Counted from the stretch's first letter, positions 1-9,006 are shown. The stretch is 64,000 bases of DNA from Deltaproteobacteria bacterium (GCA_029261855.1 JAJDAN010000088.1:1-64000); one strand, 5' to 3'. The notes: a model not told the origin generated them from the sequence alone. Made by a program: numbers and translations.

Positions 1-668
1 CGTCCGGCGCGTGTCGCTTGCCGGCTCAAGGTGGTCGCGGAGCGGCCGAGCGGATGCTGCGGTTCCAGGCTCGCGGCGGTGCTGAAGGCCGCCGCCGAGG
101 CCGCCGCGTCACCGCGATAGGCCTGGGACAGACCGATGTAGTAGTTGCCTTCGGCCGACAGCGCCGGGTCGAGGTCCACCGCGCGCTGGAGTGAATCGAG
201 GGCGCTGTCGTAGGCGCCGACCCGGTACAACGCGATGCCCTGGTACAGCCGCGCCAGGGCGTCGTCCGGTTTGCGTTCCAGCGCTGCGTCGAACTGGACC
301 AGAGCCTCGTCGTCGCGCCGGGACTTCAGGAGCTGAGCCCCCAGATCGATCCGCGCGGCGGTGTTGTCGGGCTCGAGAACGACGACCTGCTCCAGGTACC
401 CGATGGCCGACTCCGGATCGCCTTCCTGGATGGCGATCAAGCCGAGATAGTGGATCGCGCTGCTGTCCTCGGGGTCCTCCCGGAGCACCGCCTGGAAGTG
501 CCGGCGGGCTCTCTCGTGGTCACCTTCGCCGAAGGCTGCCACGCCGCGGTGGAAGGACAGCTCGCTCTGGGGGGAAGCCGACGCCGGTATCGCCGCCAGC
601 ACCAGCGACGCGCACAGGAGACCCGCTCGCGCAGCGGCCGCGAGGCCACGCAGCGAGGTGCGAGCCAT
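1..668 (-). CDS. Exported TPR-repeat protein (3' end beyond the window)
   Basis: The reading frame is open from the ATG at 668 to the window edge, giving 222 residues without a stop, so the C-terminus is missing. It starts with an apparent signal peptide (basic start, hydrophobic stretch about residues 14-27, then PASA-S). From about residue 35 there are five consecutive tetratricopeptide repeats of 34 residues, with the usual A/G/Y/P positions and segments such as LEPDN and LDPAL. The product is therefore probably a periplasmic protein-protein interaction scaffold. Nothing shows a specific partner. The gene is divergent from the cysteine-rich protein gene at 987. The start is chosen because the signal peptide follows it directly. 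Confidence 0.8.
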   Translation of the reverse strand, partial: MARTSLRGLAAAARAGLLCASLVLAAIPASASPQSELSFHRGVAAFGEGDHERARRHFQAVLREDPEDSSAIHYLGLIAIQEGDPESAIGYLEQVVVLEPDNTAARIDLGAQLLKSRRDDEALVQFDAALERKPDDALARLYQGIALYRVGAYDSALDSLQRAVDLDPALSAEGNYYIGLSQAYRGDAAASAAAFSTAASLEPQHPLGRSATTLSRQATRAG

Positions 669-986
669 GAGACTCACTTGCTCCTGCGCGGGGGGTTCAA
701 AAGACAGGCAGATCATGCCGCTCCGATCTAGCGGGCCGGGTGCCCGCGCTCGCGACTGCCGCGAGCCGAGTCGCCCCGCAGGGGCCCGAGCCGCTTCCAA
801 CCGGCGTTCCATCATAGCCGCAGCGGCCGCAGGCGGAGCGGAAGAACTGGCTGGGTATGGCCGTAGTGGTCCCGGGGGCGCCTCGAGCCCCTCGCGCCCT
901 CCAATCAGGGGACGCACCCAGGATCTGCGGAACCGAACCGCTCGTGCCGGGTTGATGACCCTGCCCCGAACACAGGAGAGCACCCG
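669..986. other. Non-coding stretch between divergent genes
   Basis: These 318 bases separate the start of the TPR gene from the start of the cysteine-rich protein gene and must hold both promoters. I see no convincing -35/-10 pair, hairpin or small gene. Open frames here encode Arg/Ser/Gly-rich, low-complexity peptides typical of random high-GC frames. Confidence 0.5.
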
Positions 987-1676
987 ATGAGGCATGAGCG
1001 AATTCGAAGCTGGGTACCGATCATCGCGACCGTGATGCTGCTGGGCGTCGCCGGCGAGGCGTCGGCGAACGAATGCAAGGAGTCGTGCTCGGAAGCCCGT
1101 CAGACCTGCATGAAGGCGCGGAAGATCGCGCACAAGCGCTGCGCGACTGGCTGCCAGGAGACCATCCAGGACGCAGTGCGCGACGCGCGTCGCATCTGCG
1201 TCGAGCAAGAGCTCGGCGACGCTGCCTGCAACAACTTGGTGCGGCGCACCGTCGAAGGCGCCCAGAAGGCCTGCCGCGCTGACTGCCGTGTCGATGCGAA
1301 GCTGTCGAAGACGGTGTGCCGCGACGAACGGCGCGATTGTCGCATGGCCTGCACGGACGCCGTCGACCCGGAATGCCGGGAGCCCTGCGTCGACGACTTT
1401 CGGGCCTGCGTCGCGGACCAGCGTGGGTGTGTCGACGTGTGTCACGGCGAGCGCGAGGCGGCCGTTTCGGCATGCAACGACCAGATGGGTGAGGTGTGCG
1501 ACCCGGAGGTGCTGCGTGAGTGCCTCCAACAGGTGCGCCTGGACACCCAGGAATGCGTGCAGGATTGCCACGAAGAGACGAGCTGCGGCGAGAACTTGCG
1601 CGAATGCGTGGGGGACTGTGCGGACGCTTCGGACGAGGAGATGGACGCGCTCGAGATAGACCCGCTCGACGAGTAG
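987..1676 (+). CDS. Exported cysteine-rich protein (25 Cys), unknown function
   Basis: A 229-residue product with a signal peptide (hydrophobic residues about 10-20, then GEASA-N). The mature part holds 25 cysteines in about 200 residues. Most are in short CxxxC pairs (for example CKESC, CATGC, CRADC, CREPC, CVDVC, CVQDC, CVGDC) spaced by charged helical segments, followed by an acidic C-terminal tail. The regular pairing suggests a disulfide-stabilised helical repeat outside the cytoplasm. No metal- or haem-binding motif such as CxxCH is present. The start has a good ribosome site (AGGAG, 9 bases upstream). I do not recognise the family; a structural or metal-trapping surface protein is possible but unproven. 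Confidence 0.8.
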   Translation: MRHERIRSWVPIIATVMLLGVAGEASANECKESCSEARQTCMKARKIAHKRCATGCQETIQDAVRDARRICVEQELGDAACNNLVRRTVEGAQKACRADCRVDAKLSKTVCRDERRDCRMACTDAVDPECREPCVDDFRACVADQRGCVDVCHGEREAAVSACNDQMGEVCDPEVLRECLQQVRLDTQECVQDCHEETSCGENLRECVGDCADASDEEMDALEIDPLDE

Positions 1677-1783
1677 GACTCGCGCGCGGGTCCGGTCGGT
1701 CGCTTCGGACCGGGCCCGCGACGCCTCTCCCCACTCCTGCGTCCCGGGTTAGACTTCGCAATCAACCCAGCAGGAGCCCTCCC

Positions 1784-2245
1784 ATGATTCTCGGTGTCCA
1801 CCACCCCGCGCTGTCGGTCCCCAACCTCGAGGCCGCCCTCGAATTCTATTGCGGCAAGCTCGGCTTCGAGTCGGTCATGAACGCCGAGATCCCGTCGGGC
1901 TACCAGCCGATCAACGAGGCCTTCGGGATCGACGATGCCGGCTGCAAGGTGGCAATCATCAAGCGCGGCAACTCGGCCATCGAGCTGTTCGAGTTCACCG
2001 GCGAGGGGACCCCCGCCGCAGACGCGAACCGCCCCGTCAACAAGCACGGCATCACTCACATCTGCCTGGCCGGGGACGACTACGAGAAGGACTACGCGTT
2101 CCTGAAGGACGCGGGCGTCGTGTTCAACACGGCGCCCATGGGCGAGAGCCCCGCACGCTGGGCCTACGGCCGCGACCCGTTCGGGAACGTGATCGAGCTA
2201 CTCGAGCACGACCCGAGCAGCCCGTCGGCACTCGACTTCCGCTGA
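1784..2245 (+). CDS. VOC-family (glyoxalase/epimerase-like) protein
   Basis: A 153-residue protein with the two beta-alpha-beta-beta-beta halves of the vicinal oxygen chelate fold. Expected metal ligands can be placed: His6 or His7 near the N-terminus, Glu67 (AIELFE), His92 (GITHICL) and Glu138 (NVIELLE), plus the common RDPFGN loop before the last strand. This is the size of single-domain glyoxalase I, methylmalonyl-CoA epimerase and fosfomycin-resistance enzymes; the substrate cannot be read from the sequence. The frame is open upstream, but the ATG at 1784 has a CAGGAG ribosome site and begins exactly at the fold, so it is preferred. It is convergent with the PhyH gene. Confidence 0.85.
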   Translation: MILGVHHPALSVPNLEAALEFYCGKLGFESVMNAEIPSGYQPINEAFGIDDAGCKVAIIKRGNSAIELFEFTGEGTPAADANRPVNKHGITHICLAGDDYEKDYAFLKDAGVVFNTAPMGESPARWAYGRDPFGNVIELLEHDPSSPSALDFR

Positions 2246-2282
2246 GTCAGGGAGCTGACTCGAGGGGCTGATCCGGGGCGAA

Positions 2283-3167
2283 CTAGCGCGCTTCGCGACG
2301 CAGCCGCTCCTGCACCTGGTCGAGGTCGCCGATCTCGCCGAACCCTTCGCGGGTCCGCGACAACTCGGGGCGCACGGCTTCGATGGGGTCGCGGGTGTCG
2401 TCGATGTAGCCGAGCGCGTACGCGCCCTGGGCATAGCCCATGAGACGCAACAGCGATTCGGGCAGCTCCTTCGCGATCTCCAGGGGAACCGACAGGTACT
2501 GGTTCTCTTCCTGCCGCAGCCACGCGACGTTGTAGGTGATGTTGATCCCGACCCGGGTGGCATCGCTCTGATTCGCACCGCCGCCGTGGTAGAGACCCCC
2601 CGTGTAGAAGAGAACCGACCCCTTCGACATCTCGGCGGGCTCGGTGTCCTCGTGCTTGAACTGCAGGCGATCGGCCAGTCGATGACTGCCCGGGATGACG
2701 CGAGTCGCGCCGTTCTGCTCGGTGAAGTCGGTCATCGCCCAGATGGTGTTGCACTGGACCGGATAGGTGTCGGGAAACGGGAAGAAGTCGAACGCCCACT
2801 GGTCCCGATGGATGGACTGCGCGGTCTCGCCGGGACCGATGGCGATCGTCTGGGTGAGGTGCAGCTGGAAATTCGTGGCCTGGGCGAGGATCTTGGAGAC
2901 TGCACCGAGCACCGTCGGCTGTTCGATCAGCTCACGCACGGTCGGCGACCGAGCGATCAGGCCACCCACCCGCTGGGTCTTCTCTCCGGTGAAGACGTCT
3001 CGCCCCGGCGGGACCTTGTCGAACCAGGGGGTCAGCTCTTCGCGGACACGGTCCATGACGGCGGGATCGGCGACCTCGTCGACGACGCAGCAGGCGTCGC
3101 GGTCGAGGATGGCGGCGATCTCTTCGGGAGAAGCGGAGGCGGGGAGGTGTTCGACGGCCATGTTCAT
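2283..3167 (-). CDS. Phytanoyl-CoA dioxygenase (PhyH) family oxygenase
   Basis: A 294-residue Fe(II)/2-oxoglutarate-dependent oxygenase. The iron-binding triad is visible as His120-x-Asp122 (IHRDQW) and distal His194 (LYHGGGAN). Arg205 (TRVGIN) is placed to bind the 2-oxoglutarate carboxylate. The PGSHRL segment at about 159-164 is typical of the PhyH family. Family members hydroxylate lipids, secondary metabolites or small acids, so the substrate is unknown. The gene is divergent from the AttH/CrtC-like gene at 3322, and the roughly 150 bases between them probably hold both promoters. All catalytic residues are present, so an active enzyme is expected. Confidence 0.9.
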   Translation of the reverse strand: MNMAVEHLPASASPEEIAAILDRDACCVVDEVADPAVMDRVREELTPWFDKVPPGRDVFTGEKTQRVGGLIARSPTVRELIEQPTVLGAVSKILAQATNFQLHLTQTIAIGPGETAQSIHRDQWAFDFFPFPDTYPVQCNTIWAMTDFTEQNGATRVIPGSHRLADRLQFKHEDTEPAEMSKGSVLFYTGGLYHGGGANQSDATRVGINITYNVAWLRQEENQYLSVPLEIAKELPESLLRLMGYAQGAYALGYIDDTRDPIEAVRPELSRTREGFGEIGDLDQVQERLRREAR

Positions 3168-3321
3168 CCCTTGATACGGGCGGAGTGGTGGAATGGCGGC
3201 GTGCAGAGCGGCAGGGGACGAGTCCTTGCTGAGCCCGAATCATGGCAGGCTTCGCGGTGCGTCGCGAGGCCGCTACTTTCTCGACCCCTTCCTCGTTCTC
3301 GCCCTCTCCCGGGAGACCCCC

Positions 3322-4446
3322 ATGCTGTCGAAGTTCGACGACTACCCGATCCACCAGACCCCCGAGCCCATCGCCCAGCCTGCGAGCAGCGATCGCAACG
3401 TGTACGACCGCTACTGGTTCAACGGCTACCAGGACGACGGCGAGTTCTACTTCGGCATCGGCTCGGCCATCTATCCGAACCTCGGCATCATGGATTGCGG
3501 GCTCAGCATCGTGCGCGACGGCGAGCAGCACGCCTTCCACGCATCCCGGCGTGCCCCAAAGGAGCCGACCGAAACGCACATCGGCCCCTTCCACATCGAT
3601 GTCATCGAGCCGATGCGGCGCATCCGCGTCACCCTCGACGACAACGAGACGGGTATCTCCGGCGAGCTGCACTTCAGCGCCCGCTCGGCCGCCGTCGAAG
3701 AAGGCAGGCAGACCGCGCGCAACGGCGCCGCCCTCACGATGGACGTCACCCGCTTCGCGCAGTTCGGCTTCTGGGAGGGCGAGCTCCGGTACGACGGAAA
3801 GAGTGTCCGGGTCGACCCGAAGCGCGTGTACGGCACCAAGGACCGGTCCTGGGGGATCCGTCCCGTCGGCGCGCCCGACCCCGGCAAGGCACCGCCCGAG
3901 AAGACCGCCGGCCAGATCTTCTTCCTGTGGGCGCCGCTGCACTGGCCCGACCGCTGCACCCATTTCGGCGTGTTCGAAGACGGCGACGCCCACCGCTGGC
4001 ACAGCGACGGCGCCTTCGTGCCCGTCTACGCAACCCCCGACGACATCCCCGGTGCCGAAGACCCGGACCTCGCCCGGATGGCCAGCGTCGACCACACCAT
4101 CGACTACCTGCCGGGAACCCGCCGCGCGCGGCATGCGTCGATCGCGCTCGTGGAGAAGTCCGGCGCCCGCACCGAGATCGAGCTCGAACCCCTGCTCTGC
4201 TTCCAGATGAAGGGCATCGGGTACATGCACCCGGAATGGGGCCACGGACGCTGGAAGGGCGAGCTCGCCATCGGCGGTGAGTCCTGGAAGTGTGACGACC
4301 TCGACCCGAACGCCTTCGAGAACCAGCACATCCAACAGGTCGTACGTGCCCGGTCGAATGGCGAGCAGGGCATCGGTGTGCTCGAGCAGATCTGCTTCGG
4401 CCCCCACGCACGCTACGGCTTCAAGCAGCTGCTCGACCCCGCGTGA
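3322..4446 (+). CDS. AttH/CrtC-like beta-barrel protein
   Basis: A 374-residue soluble protein without signal peptide. The segment GTKDRSWG at 171-178 resembles the RDHSWG-type signature of the hydroxyneurosporene-synthase/AttH superfamily, lipocalin-like double-barrel proteins that in some members hydrate or modify lipids and carotenoids. A second aromatic-rich block with FFLWAPLHW follows at about 205-220. The assignment is from pattern recognition and is uncertain in detail. The frame is open further upstream, but the ATG at 3322 starts where conserved-looking sequence begins. The neighbours are a divergent dioxygenase and a convergent DUF899 protein, which suggests small-molecule metabolism but no defined pathway. 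Confidence 0.6.
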   Translation: MLSKFDDYPIHQTPEPIAQPASSDRNVYDRYWFNGYQDDGEFYFGIGSAIYPNLGIMDCGLSIVRDGEQHAFHASRRAPKEPTETHIGPFHIDVIEPMRRIRVTLDDNETGISGELHFSARSAAVEEGRQTARNGAALTMDVTRFAQFGFWEGELRYDGKSVRVDPKRVYGTKDRSWGIRPVGAPDPGKAPPEKTAGQIFFLWAPLHWPDRCTHFGVFEDGDAHRWHSDGAFVPVYATPDDIPGAEDPDLARMASVDHTIDYLPGTRRARHASIALVEKSGARTEIELEPLLCFQMKGIGYMHPEWGHGRWKGELAIGGESWKCDDLDPNAFENQHIQQVVRARSNGEQGIGVLEQICFGPHARYGFKQLLDPA

Positions 4447-4459
4447 CCGCGGCCTGCCG

Positions 4460-5134
4460 TCAGTAGTCGAGACGCGGCATCCAGTCCGCTCGACCCTCGG
4501 GCGTCAGGTCCAGGAAGTTCCACACCGGGCTCAGCAGGTCCATGCCGCGGAAGTGTCCCGGCGCCATGAACGCTCCGCCGGTGTAGAAATGCCGGACGGC
4601 TCCGTCGTCGCCGAGGGTGAAGACCGAAGCGCCCGGCATCTGCCCGCCGGACTCGTCCTCCATCCCGAAGTCTCGCTTGAACGAGGTGCCCTGGCTCGAC
4701 AGCAACCTCAGGTTCTGCCAGCCCCGCGACCGCGCGTGACCGCGGAAGGCAGTCAGGTCTCCCGCCACAACGACGCCGAAGTTCAGGTTCTGCTCGAGAT
4801 GGGCGACCACCCCGTCGTACCCGTCGGCCCACATGCTGCACATGGGGCAGGGGCTCGTCTGGTTTTCGCCGAACATGAACTGCATCAGCACCAGCGGCTT
4901 CGCGGGGTCCAGGAAGAGGTCCGCGAGCCGGCGCTCCAGCAGCGGCTCGTCGCCGCCGGCCAGGTCCCGGGGGCCCTCTCGCAACACGTACGCAGTCTCG
5001 ACGAGGGTGTCTCCTGGCAGCTGCCTGCGCAGCGACGCGACGCGTTCTCGCTGGTCCTTGAGCGCGATCTCCGCCTCCAGCAGCTCGGCGCGGACTTTGC
5101 GGTACTCGGGACTCTCGTTGGGTAGCTGGCTCAT
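4460..5134 (-). CDS. DUF899 thioredoxin-fold protein
   Basis: A 224-residue protein with the hallmarks of the DUF899 family. An N-terminal helical segment of about 40 residues is followed by a thioredoxin-like domain with the motif CPMCSMW (Cys96 and Cys99), preceded by LVLMQFMFGENQ. The C-terminal part has a long loop then VFTLGDDGAVRHFYTGG, as expected for the family. Members are often linked to peroxide or thiol redox chemistry; the true reaction is not established. It is convergent with the AttH/CrtC-like gene with only 13 bases between the stops. Confidence 0.85.
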   Translation of the reverse strand: MSQLPNESPEYRKVRAELLEAEIALKDQRERVASLRRQLPGDTLVETAYVLREGPRDLAGGDEPLLERRLADLFLDPAKPLVLMQFMFGENQTSPCPMCSMWADGYDGVVAHLEQNLNFGVVVAGDLTAFRGHARSRGWQNLRLLSSQGTSFKRDFGMEDESGGQMPGASVFTLGDDGAVRHFYTGGAFMAPGHFRGMDLLSPVWNFLDLTPEGRADWMPRLDY

Positions 5135-5262
5135 CTGAGATCTCCATGCTGGGTCGGAACGGCCGACAACCGATCGCGCTTTCGCTTTACTACTAGGCCC
5201 CGCAAGCTCTCGGCCCGCTCTCGCTCAGCCCCATTCTGTGTCGAACTCCAGGAAACGCTTCC

Positions 5263-5688
5263 ATGTGCTCGATTCTCTGTCCACGGTCCCGGCCGACCAC
5301 CGCCGTCGTCCCCCTTCTCTCGGGTCTTTTCTCGTCTCGTTTCTCGGCTCGGGCTCTAGTTCTGGCTCTGGTTCTGCCTCTCCCTGTGGCTCTGGGCTGC
5401 GGCGAGCGACAGCCCGACCCGGCCGTGTCGACGGCCGCAGCGTCCGCGCAGGCCGCGGTGCGGATTCCCTTCGAGCTCTATGGCCATCCCGGACCGTGGT
5501 GGCGCGACGACGCCAGTCAGGCGGAGTTCGACCAGGACATCTGGCAGTGCCGCACCGAGAGCAAGCGCGCCCGTGCCGATGCCCCGTCGGAAGCCCGCAA
5601 GGACGTGGCGTACCGGGCGTTCGTCGATTGCATGGCCGCCCAGGCCTGGCATCGGGGTCAACCGCCCCGAGAGGAAGCTGCAGGCTGA
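5263..5688 (+). CDS. Small putative lipoprotein
   Basis: A 141-residue product with a long N-terminal hydrophobic region ending in VALGC at Cys46, an imperfect lipobox. It is followed by an Ala-rich linker and a domain with two further cysteines (WQC, VDC). The latter half (PWWRDDASQAEFDQDIWQC, then AFVDCMAAQAW) looks like the small envelope lipoproteins that end in a DCMxxxGW-type motif. The DNA coding for the hydrophobic region is a low-complexity CTCGGGCTC/CTGGCTCTG run. The start is uncertain because in-frame alternatives exist. Function unknown. Confidence 0.55.
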   Translation: MCSILCPRSRPTTAVVPLLSGLFSSRFSARALVLALVLPLPVALGCGERQPDPAVSTAAASAQAAVRIPFELYGHPGPWWRDDASQAEFDQDIWQCRTESKRARADAPSEARKDVAYRAFVDCMAAQAWHRGQPPREEAAG

Positions 5689-5812
5689 TGCATCCATGGG
5701 ACCCTCCCGCGAGATCTGGTCTCGATAGGCTCGGGCCCGTGTGGGCCTCTACGGGAACGACGATCGGGGGCCGGGCGGAACGACAACGCGAGCGGAAAAA
5801 CCGCTCGCCGGG

Positions 5813-7075
5813 TCAATCGGCTTCCGCATCCGGCTCTACGTCTCGCGCCGCGGCGTTGAAGATGGACTTAGCCATCAGGCTGGTCTCGGACTTCGCGCGG
5901 GTCCGGTAGACCAGGGCGCGAACACTCCGGGTCTTGTCGTCGTCGGGCTCGGCCAGCCAGGCGAACTCGGCGAGCTCGCAGGCCAGTGCCAGGTCGCCGT
6001 CCGAGCAGGCGTCTTCCGCACGCTCGGCGAGGTGGCGGGCGCCACCGGCCGCAACCGCCAGCGCACGGGCGAGATCCGCGTCGCGAGACGGCTTCAGGTG
6101 CGCGGGGTTGCCGTCGTACCAGCCGCCGTACAAGCGCCACAGGTTGCGGACGATGAAGAGCGGATCGTCGTAGATCGGCCGGAGATACGGGCGCGTGAGC
6201 AGCTCCTCGGGCAGCTTCACCCCGTGGACGACGTCGTTCAGGGTCGCACCGTCGTTCATCAGCGCGAGGGTCTGCTCGCTGATGGTCTCGAGCAGCTCCG
6301 CCGACTCGGAGAGCGCGCGGGCAACGCGATCGGCGCCGAGGATCGGCGGACCGTGGCCCGGAAAGAGCTGCTCGGGCGAGAGAGCCGCCATCTTGCGGAG
6401 CGCGACCGCCCATTCTCGGGGATAGCGCTGGGCCTTCTGGGGATTCCCGCAGTTCGGAGCAGCCCAGATGAACAGGTCCCCGGTATAGATCGCCTTGCGG
6501 TCGGGCACCCAGGCCCAGATGCCATCGTCGGTCTCGCCGCGGTCGTGGAACAGCTCGACGGTCGTGCCCCCCACCTCGATCCGCCGTTCGGCCCCGACGG
6601 TTTCATCGGGGTAGCGGTAGTCCTTGGGGAAGACCGGCTTCGGGAAGCCAAACTGGCGGGCGTTGATGTGGCCGTTGTAGCCGTTGGTGAGCTGGTAGCG
6701 ATCAAAGCGGGCGGGGCAGGCTTCGTGGGCGACGATGCGCGCGGCCGGCCGGCCCTGGTCTACCGCCTCAGCATGGAAGTGATGCAGCCCGAAGACGTGG
6801 TCCACGTGGCCATGGGTATAGATGCCGGTGTGGACGGGCGCGTCGGTCCATGCCCGGACCGCGTCGTACATGGCCTGGGCGTGGAAGAAGCTCGACGTAT
6901 CGACGAAGACGAGCCCCTCTTCGGTCTTGAGGATGAGTGCGTTCGAAAAGGCCGACATGAACGCCGCACCCTCATCGAGCACCTCGAGTCCCACGAGAAC
7001 GCGACCCGGGTGGATGTTGACCTCACCGAGGTCACCATTCCACGCCCGCTCCGCCAGCTCCAGCACCTCTCCCAT
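5813..7075 (-). CDS. Alkyl-sulfatase-like metallo-beta-lactamase-fold hydrolase
   Basis: A 420-residue enzyme with the metallo-beta-lactamase signature THGHVDH (His88, His90, Asp92, His93). Further metal-ligand candidates lie in ELFHDRGETDD and YTGDLF, with a late His in FPGHGPP. The C-terminal 130 residues (RNLWRLYGGWYDGNPAHLKP, then ARHLAERAEDACSDGD) match the alkyl sulfatase dimerisation domain. The SCP2-like third domain of long SdsA enzymes is absent. It probably hydrolyses an alkyl sulfate or a related ester; there is no signal peptide. The ATG at 7075 is preferred over the in-frame codon at 7099 because GGAAAGGGG precedes it at ribosome-binding distance. Confidence 0.85.
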   Translation of the reverse strand: MGEVLELAERAWNGDLGEVNIHPGRVLVGLEVLDEGAAFMSAFSNALILKTEEGLVFVDTSSFFHAQAMYDAVRAWTDAPVHTGIYTHGHVDHVFGLHHFHAEAVDQGRPAARIVAHEACPARFDRYQLTNGYNGHINARQFGFPKPVFPKDYRYPDETVGAERRIEVGGTTVELFHDRGETDDGIWAWVPDRKAIYTGDLFIWAAPNCGNPQKAQRYPREWAVALRKMAALSPEQLFPGHGPPILGADRVARALSESAELLETISEQTLALMNDGATLNDVVHGVKLPEELLTRPYLRPIYDDPLFIVRNLWRLYGGWYDGNPAHLKPSRDADLARALAVAAGGARHLAERAEDACSDGDLALACELAEFAWLAEPDDDKTRSVRALVYRTRAKSETSLMAKSIFNAAARDVEPDAEAD

Positions 7076-7705
7076 GACCGCCCCTTTCCAAAGGAGCAAT
7101 CAGGGTAGCCCGAGACCCGACCCTGCAAGTCGGGACGACACGGGCCGGTCTCAGAGCCCGAATGACACCACGGCGGTTCGGGTGAACGGCTTCCGGCGAT
7201 GGAAAACAGGATGAGCGGCCGGATGCGGACGGCCGCTCATTCCCATTTTCGCTCCTCGCGGTGCCGGCGGGTCCCCAGAAGCCAGGGTCCGAAGACGCGT
7301 GCGACTACTTGTGAGAGACGTGCCAACAGGGTGCGGCGGGGTGCTTCGAGCACCCAGGGTTCATCGTGCTGACCCCGGCCCGGGTCCTCTTGATCCAACA
7401 CCACCACGTGACACATGTTAAGGCACGACGGGGCCTTCGGGGAATACCCCAATTGGGTGGCGAGGCCAGTTCTTCGACACGTCAACGGCGGTCGCGTGAC
7501 GGCAACGCGAAGAGATCGGTGAACGGGGTCCAACCGAGACTCCAATGCGACACGCGTCGGGAACGCCTTCCCTGAAGTTCCGCTGCCACTGCAACCCACC
7601 CGGACGGCAACCGGCCATGCTTCGGTTCAGCCTGTCCGACGGCCGACCGATAGACACACCAGGCGGCGTACGTCCGGCGCTGACGCAACGGGTTGAGGAA
7701 CGCCC
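7076..7705. other. Long intergenic region
   Basis: About 630 bases between divergently oriented genes with no gene I can support. The only clear structure is the perfect inverted repeat at 7211-7240. Open frames on both strands lack protein-like composition. The region just before 7706 presumably holds the promoter of the PilZ gene, but I see no convincing hexamer pair. Confidence 0.5.
7211..7240. terminator. Perfect 10-bp inverted repeat (possible terminator)
   Basis: ATGAGCGGCC and its exact reverse complement GGCCGCTCAT flank a 10-base spacer. TCCCATTTTC follows on the plus strand, a weak T-rich tail. It lies about 135 bases upstream of the start of the minus-strand hydrolase gene and faces no plus-strand gene end within 1.5 kb, so a protein-binding or structural role is as likely as termination. 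Confidence 0.35.
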
Positions 7706-8971
7706 ATGGGGTTGAGTTCGAAGACGCTCGACGTCTCCTTCGATGACCAGGAGGACTTCGAGCACGAGTACCGGACGAACATCAGCAATGGTGGGATCTT
7801 CGTCGCGACGAGCCAGATCCTCGACGTGCGGGACCGGGTCACGATCGAGCTGAAGCTGCGCTTCGTACGCAAGGGCCTCAATCTCAAGGGAGAGGTCGTG
7901 CACGTCGTGGGCGAAGAGCTCGCGGCCACCGGGGCAACGCCGGGCGTCGCCGTCCAGTTCGAGGCACTCCCGGCAGAGATCCGGATGGTCTTCGAGCCAG
8001 TACTCGCGGCAATCGCCGCGCAACCCAAGCCCGCCCCGCGTCAGAAACCGAAGAAGACCGCGCCGAGCCCGGATCCAGACCACGACGATCGACGCGCCGC
8101 GCCCCGAAGTCGCGCCCGCGTGCGGGCACGTGTCCACTGCCCCGGCTGCGAGATCATCGAGGGCCGAACCCGCAACCTCAGCATCACCGGTCTTCTGGTG
8201 TCTATCGGCAATGCTTCGCCCATCGACATCGGCGAGCCCGTGCGCGTGACCATCACCAACCCCGAGACCGGCGTCGAACGCGAGATCCTCGGCAAGGTCG
8301 CGCGACACGTGAAGGGAGAGGGCGGCGTCATTCGCGCAATCGGCGTGCAGTTCTACGTCCGCGACGCGGAACGGGCTGAAGTAGAGCAGTTCCTGCGCGA
8401 TCTGCGGGCCACGGAGCACACCCGACATCTCGGCGGGATCCAGGGCGAAATCTCGGAGCTTGGGCTCGCGAACCTGGTGCAGACACTGGGTCTGGCCGCC
8501 CGCGAAGGGACCCTCGACGTCATGCGCGGCGCCGAAGAGGGCTACATGGCGTTCGAAGGCGGCTGCCTGCGCGCCGCGAGCCTGGGAGGCGCCCGTGGCG
8601 TCAAGGCCCTCGCGCGCATGTTGACCTGGACCGAAGGGCGCTTCGAATTCCATGCCCGGGTCGACCCCTCGCTCCCGCCCGGCGATCTCACGCCTCTCGA
8701 GGGCGCGTTGCTCGAAGCCATGCGACTGATGGACGAGAGCGCGGACGTCGACCGAAGCAACTTCCCACCGGATGCGCTGCTCGACGTCGATGCCGCCGCG
8801 CGGCAGGCCGGTGGTGAATGCAGCAAGCTCGAGGATTCGGTGCTGGACCTCGCCGTCACGGGCATGAACGTGCAGCGAATTCTCGACATCGTTCCGGAGA
8901 CCGACGACGAGATCTATCTCGCCATGTGGAACCTCAGCGAGCGCGGACTCGTGTCGATCCGGCGCGCTTGA
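7706..8971 (+). CDS. PilZ-PilZ-DUF4388 protein
   Basis: A 421-residue cytoplasmic protein. Residues 1-105 form a PilZ-like domain of the variant common in deltaproteobacteria (YRTNISNGGIFVAT). Residues 128-235 are a second PilZ domain with an Arg-rich start (RRAAPRSRARVRARV) and N157-LSITG162, close to the RxxxR...(D/N)xSxxG cyclic-di-GMP-binding pattern. Residues 240-345 (GEISELGLANLVQTLGLAAREGTL...) fit DUF4388. A helical tail follows, with repeating ILDIVPETDDEIY. A role as a second-messenger effector adaptor is inferred. There is no adjacent signalling gene. The ATG follows TGAGGAACGCCC, a weak ribosome site. Confidence 0.85.
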   Translation: MGLSSKTLDVSFDDQEDFEHEYRTNISNGGIFVATSQILDVRDRVTIELKLRFVRKGLNLKGEVVHVVGEELAATGATPGVAVQFEALPAEIRMVFEPVLAAIAAQPKPAPRQKPKKTAPSPDPDHDDRRAAPRSRARVRARVHCPGCEIIEGRTRNLSITGLLVSIGNASPIDIGEPVRVTITNPETGVEREILGKVARHVKGEGGVIRAIGVQFYVRDAERAEVEQFLRDLRATEHTRHLGGIQGEISELGLANLVQTLGLAAREGTLDVMRGAEEGYMAFEGGCLRAASLGGARGVKALARMLTWTEGRFEFHARVDPSLPPGDLTPLEGALLEAMRLMDESADVDRSNFPPDALLDVDAAARQAGGECSKLEDSVLDLAVTGMNVQRILDIVPETDDEIYLAMWNLSERGLVSIRRA

Positions 8972-9006
8972 CGCGGCATTCCCAGCGACGCACGCTCCGA
9001 CCGCCC

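Noticed and set aside
2586-4280. Long open frame crossing from the antisense of the PhyH gene into the AttH/CrtC-like gene
   Set aside because: It spans the divergent promoter region and both ends are shadows of genes with recognisable motifs.
7237-7599. Open frame of 120 codons on the minus strand in the long intergenic region
   Set aside because: No ribosome site, no hydrophobic core pattern or motif, and it overlaps the perfect palindrome; composition looks random.
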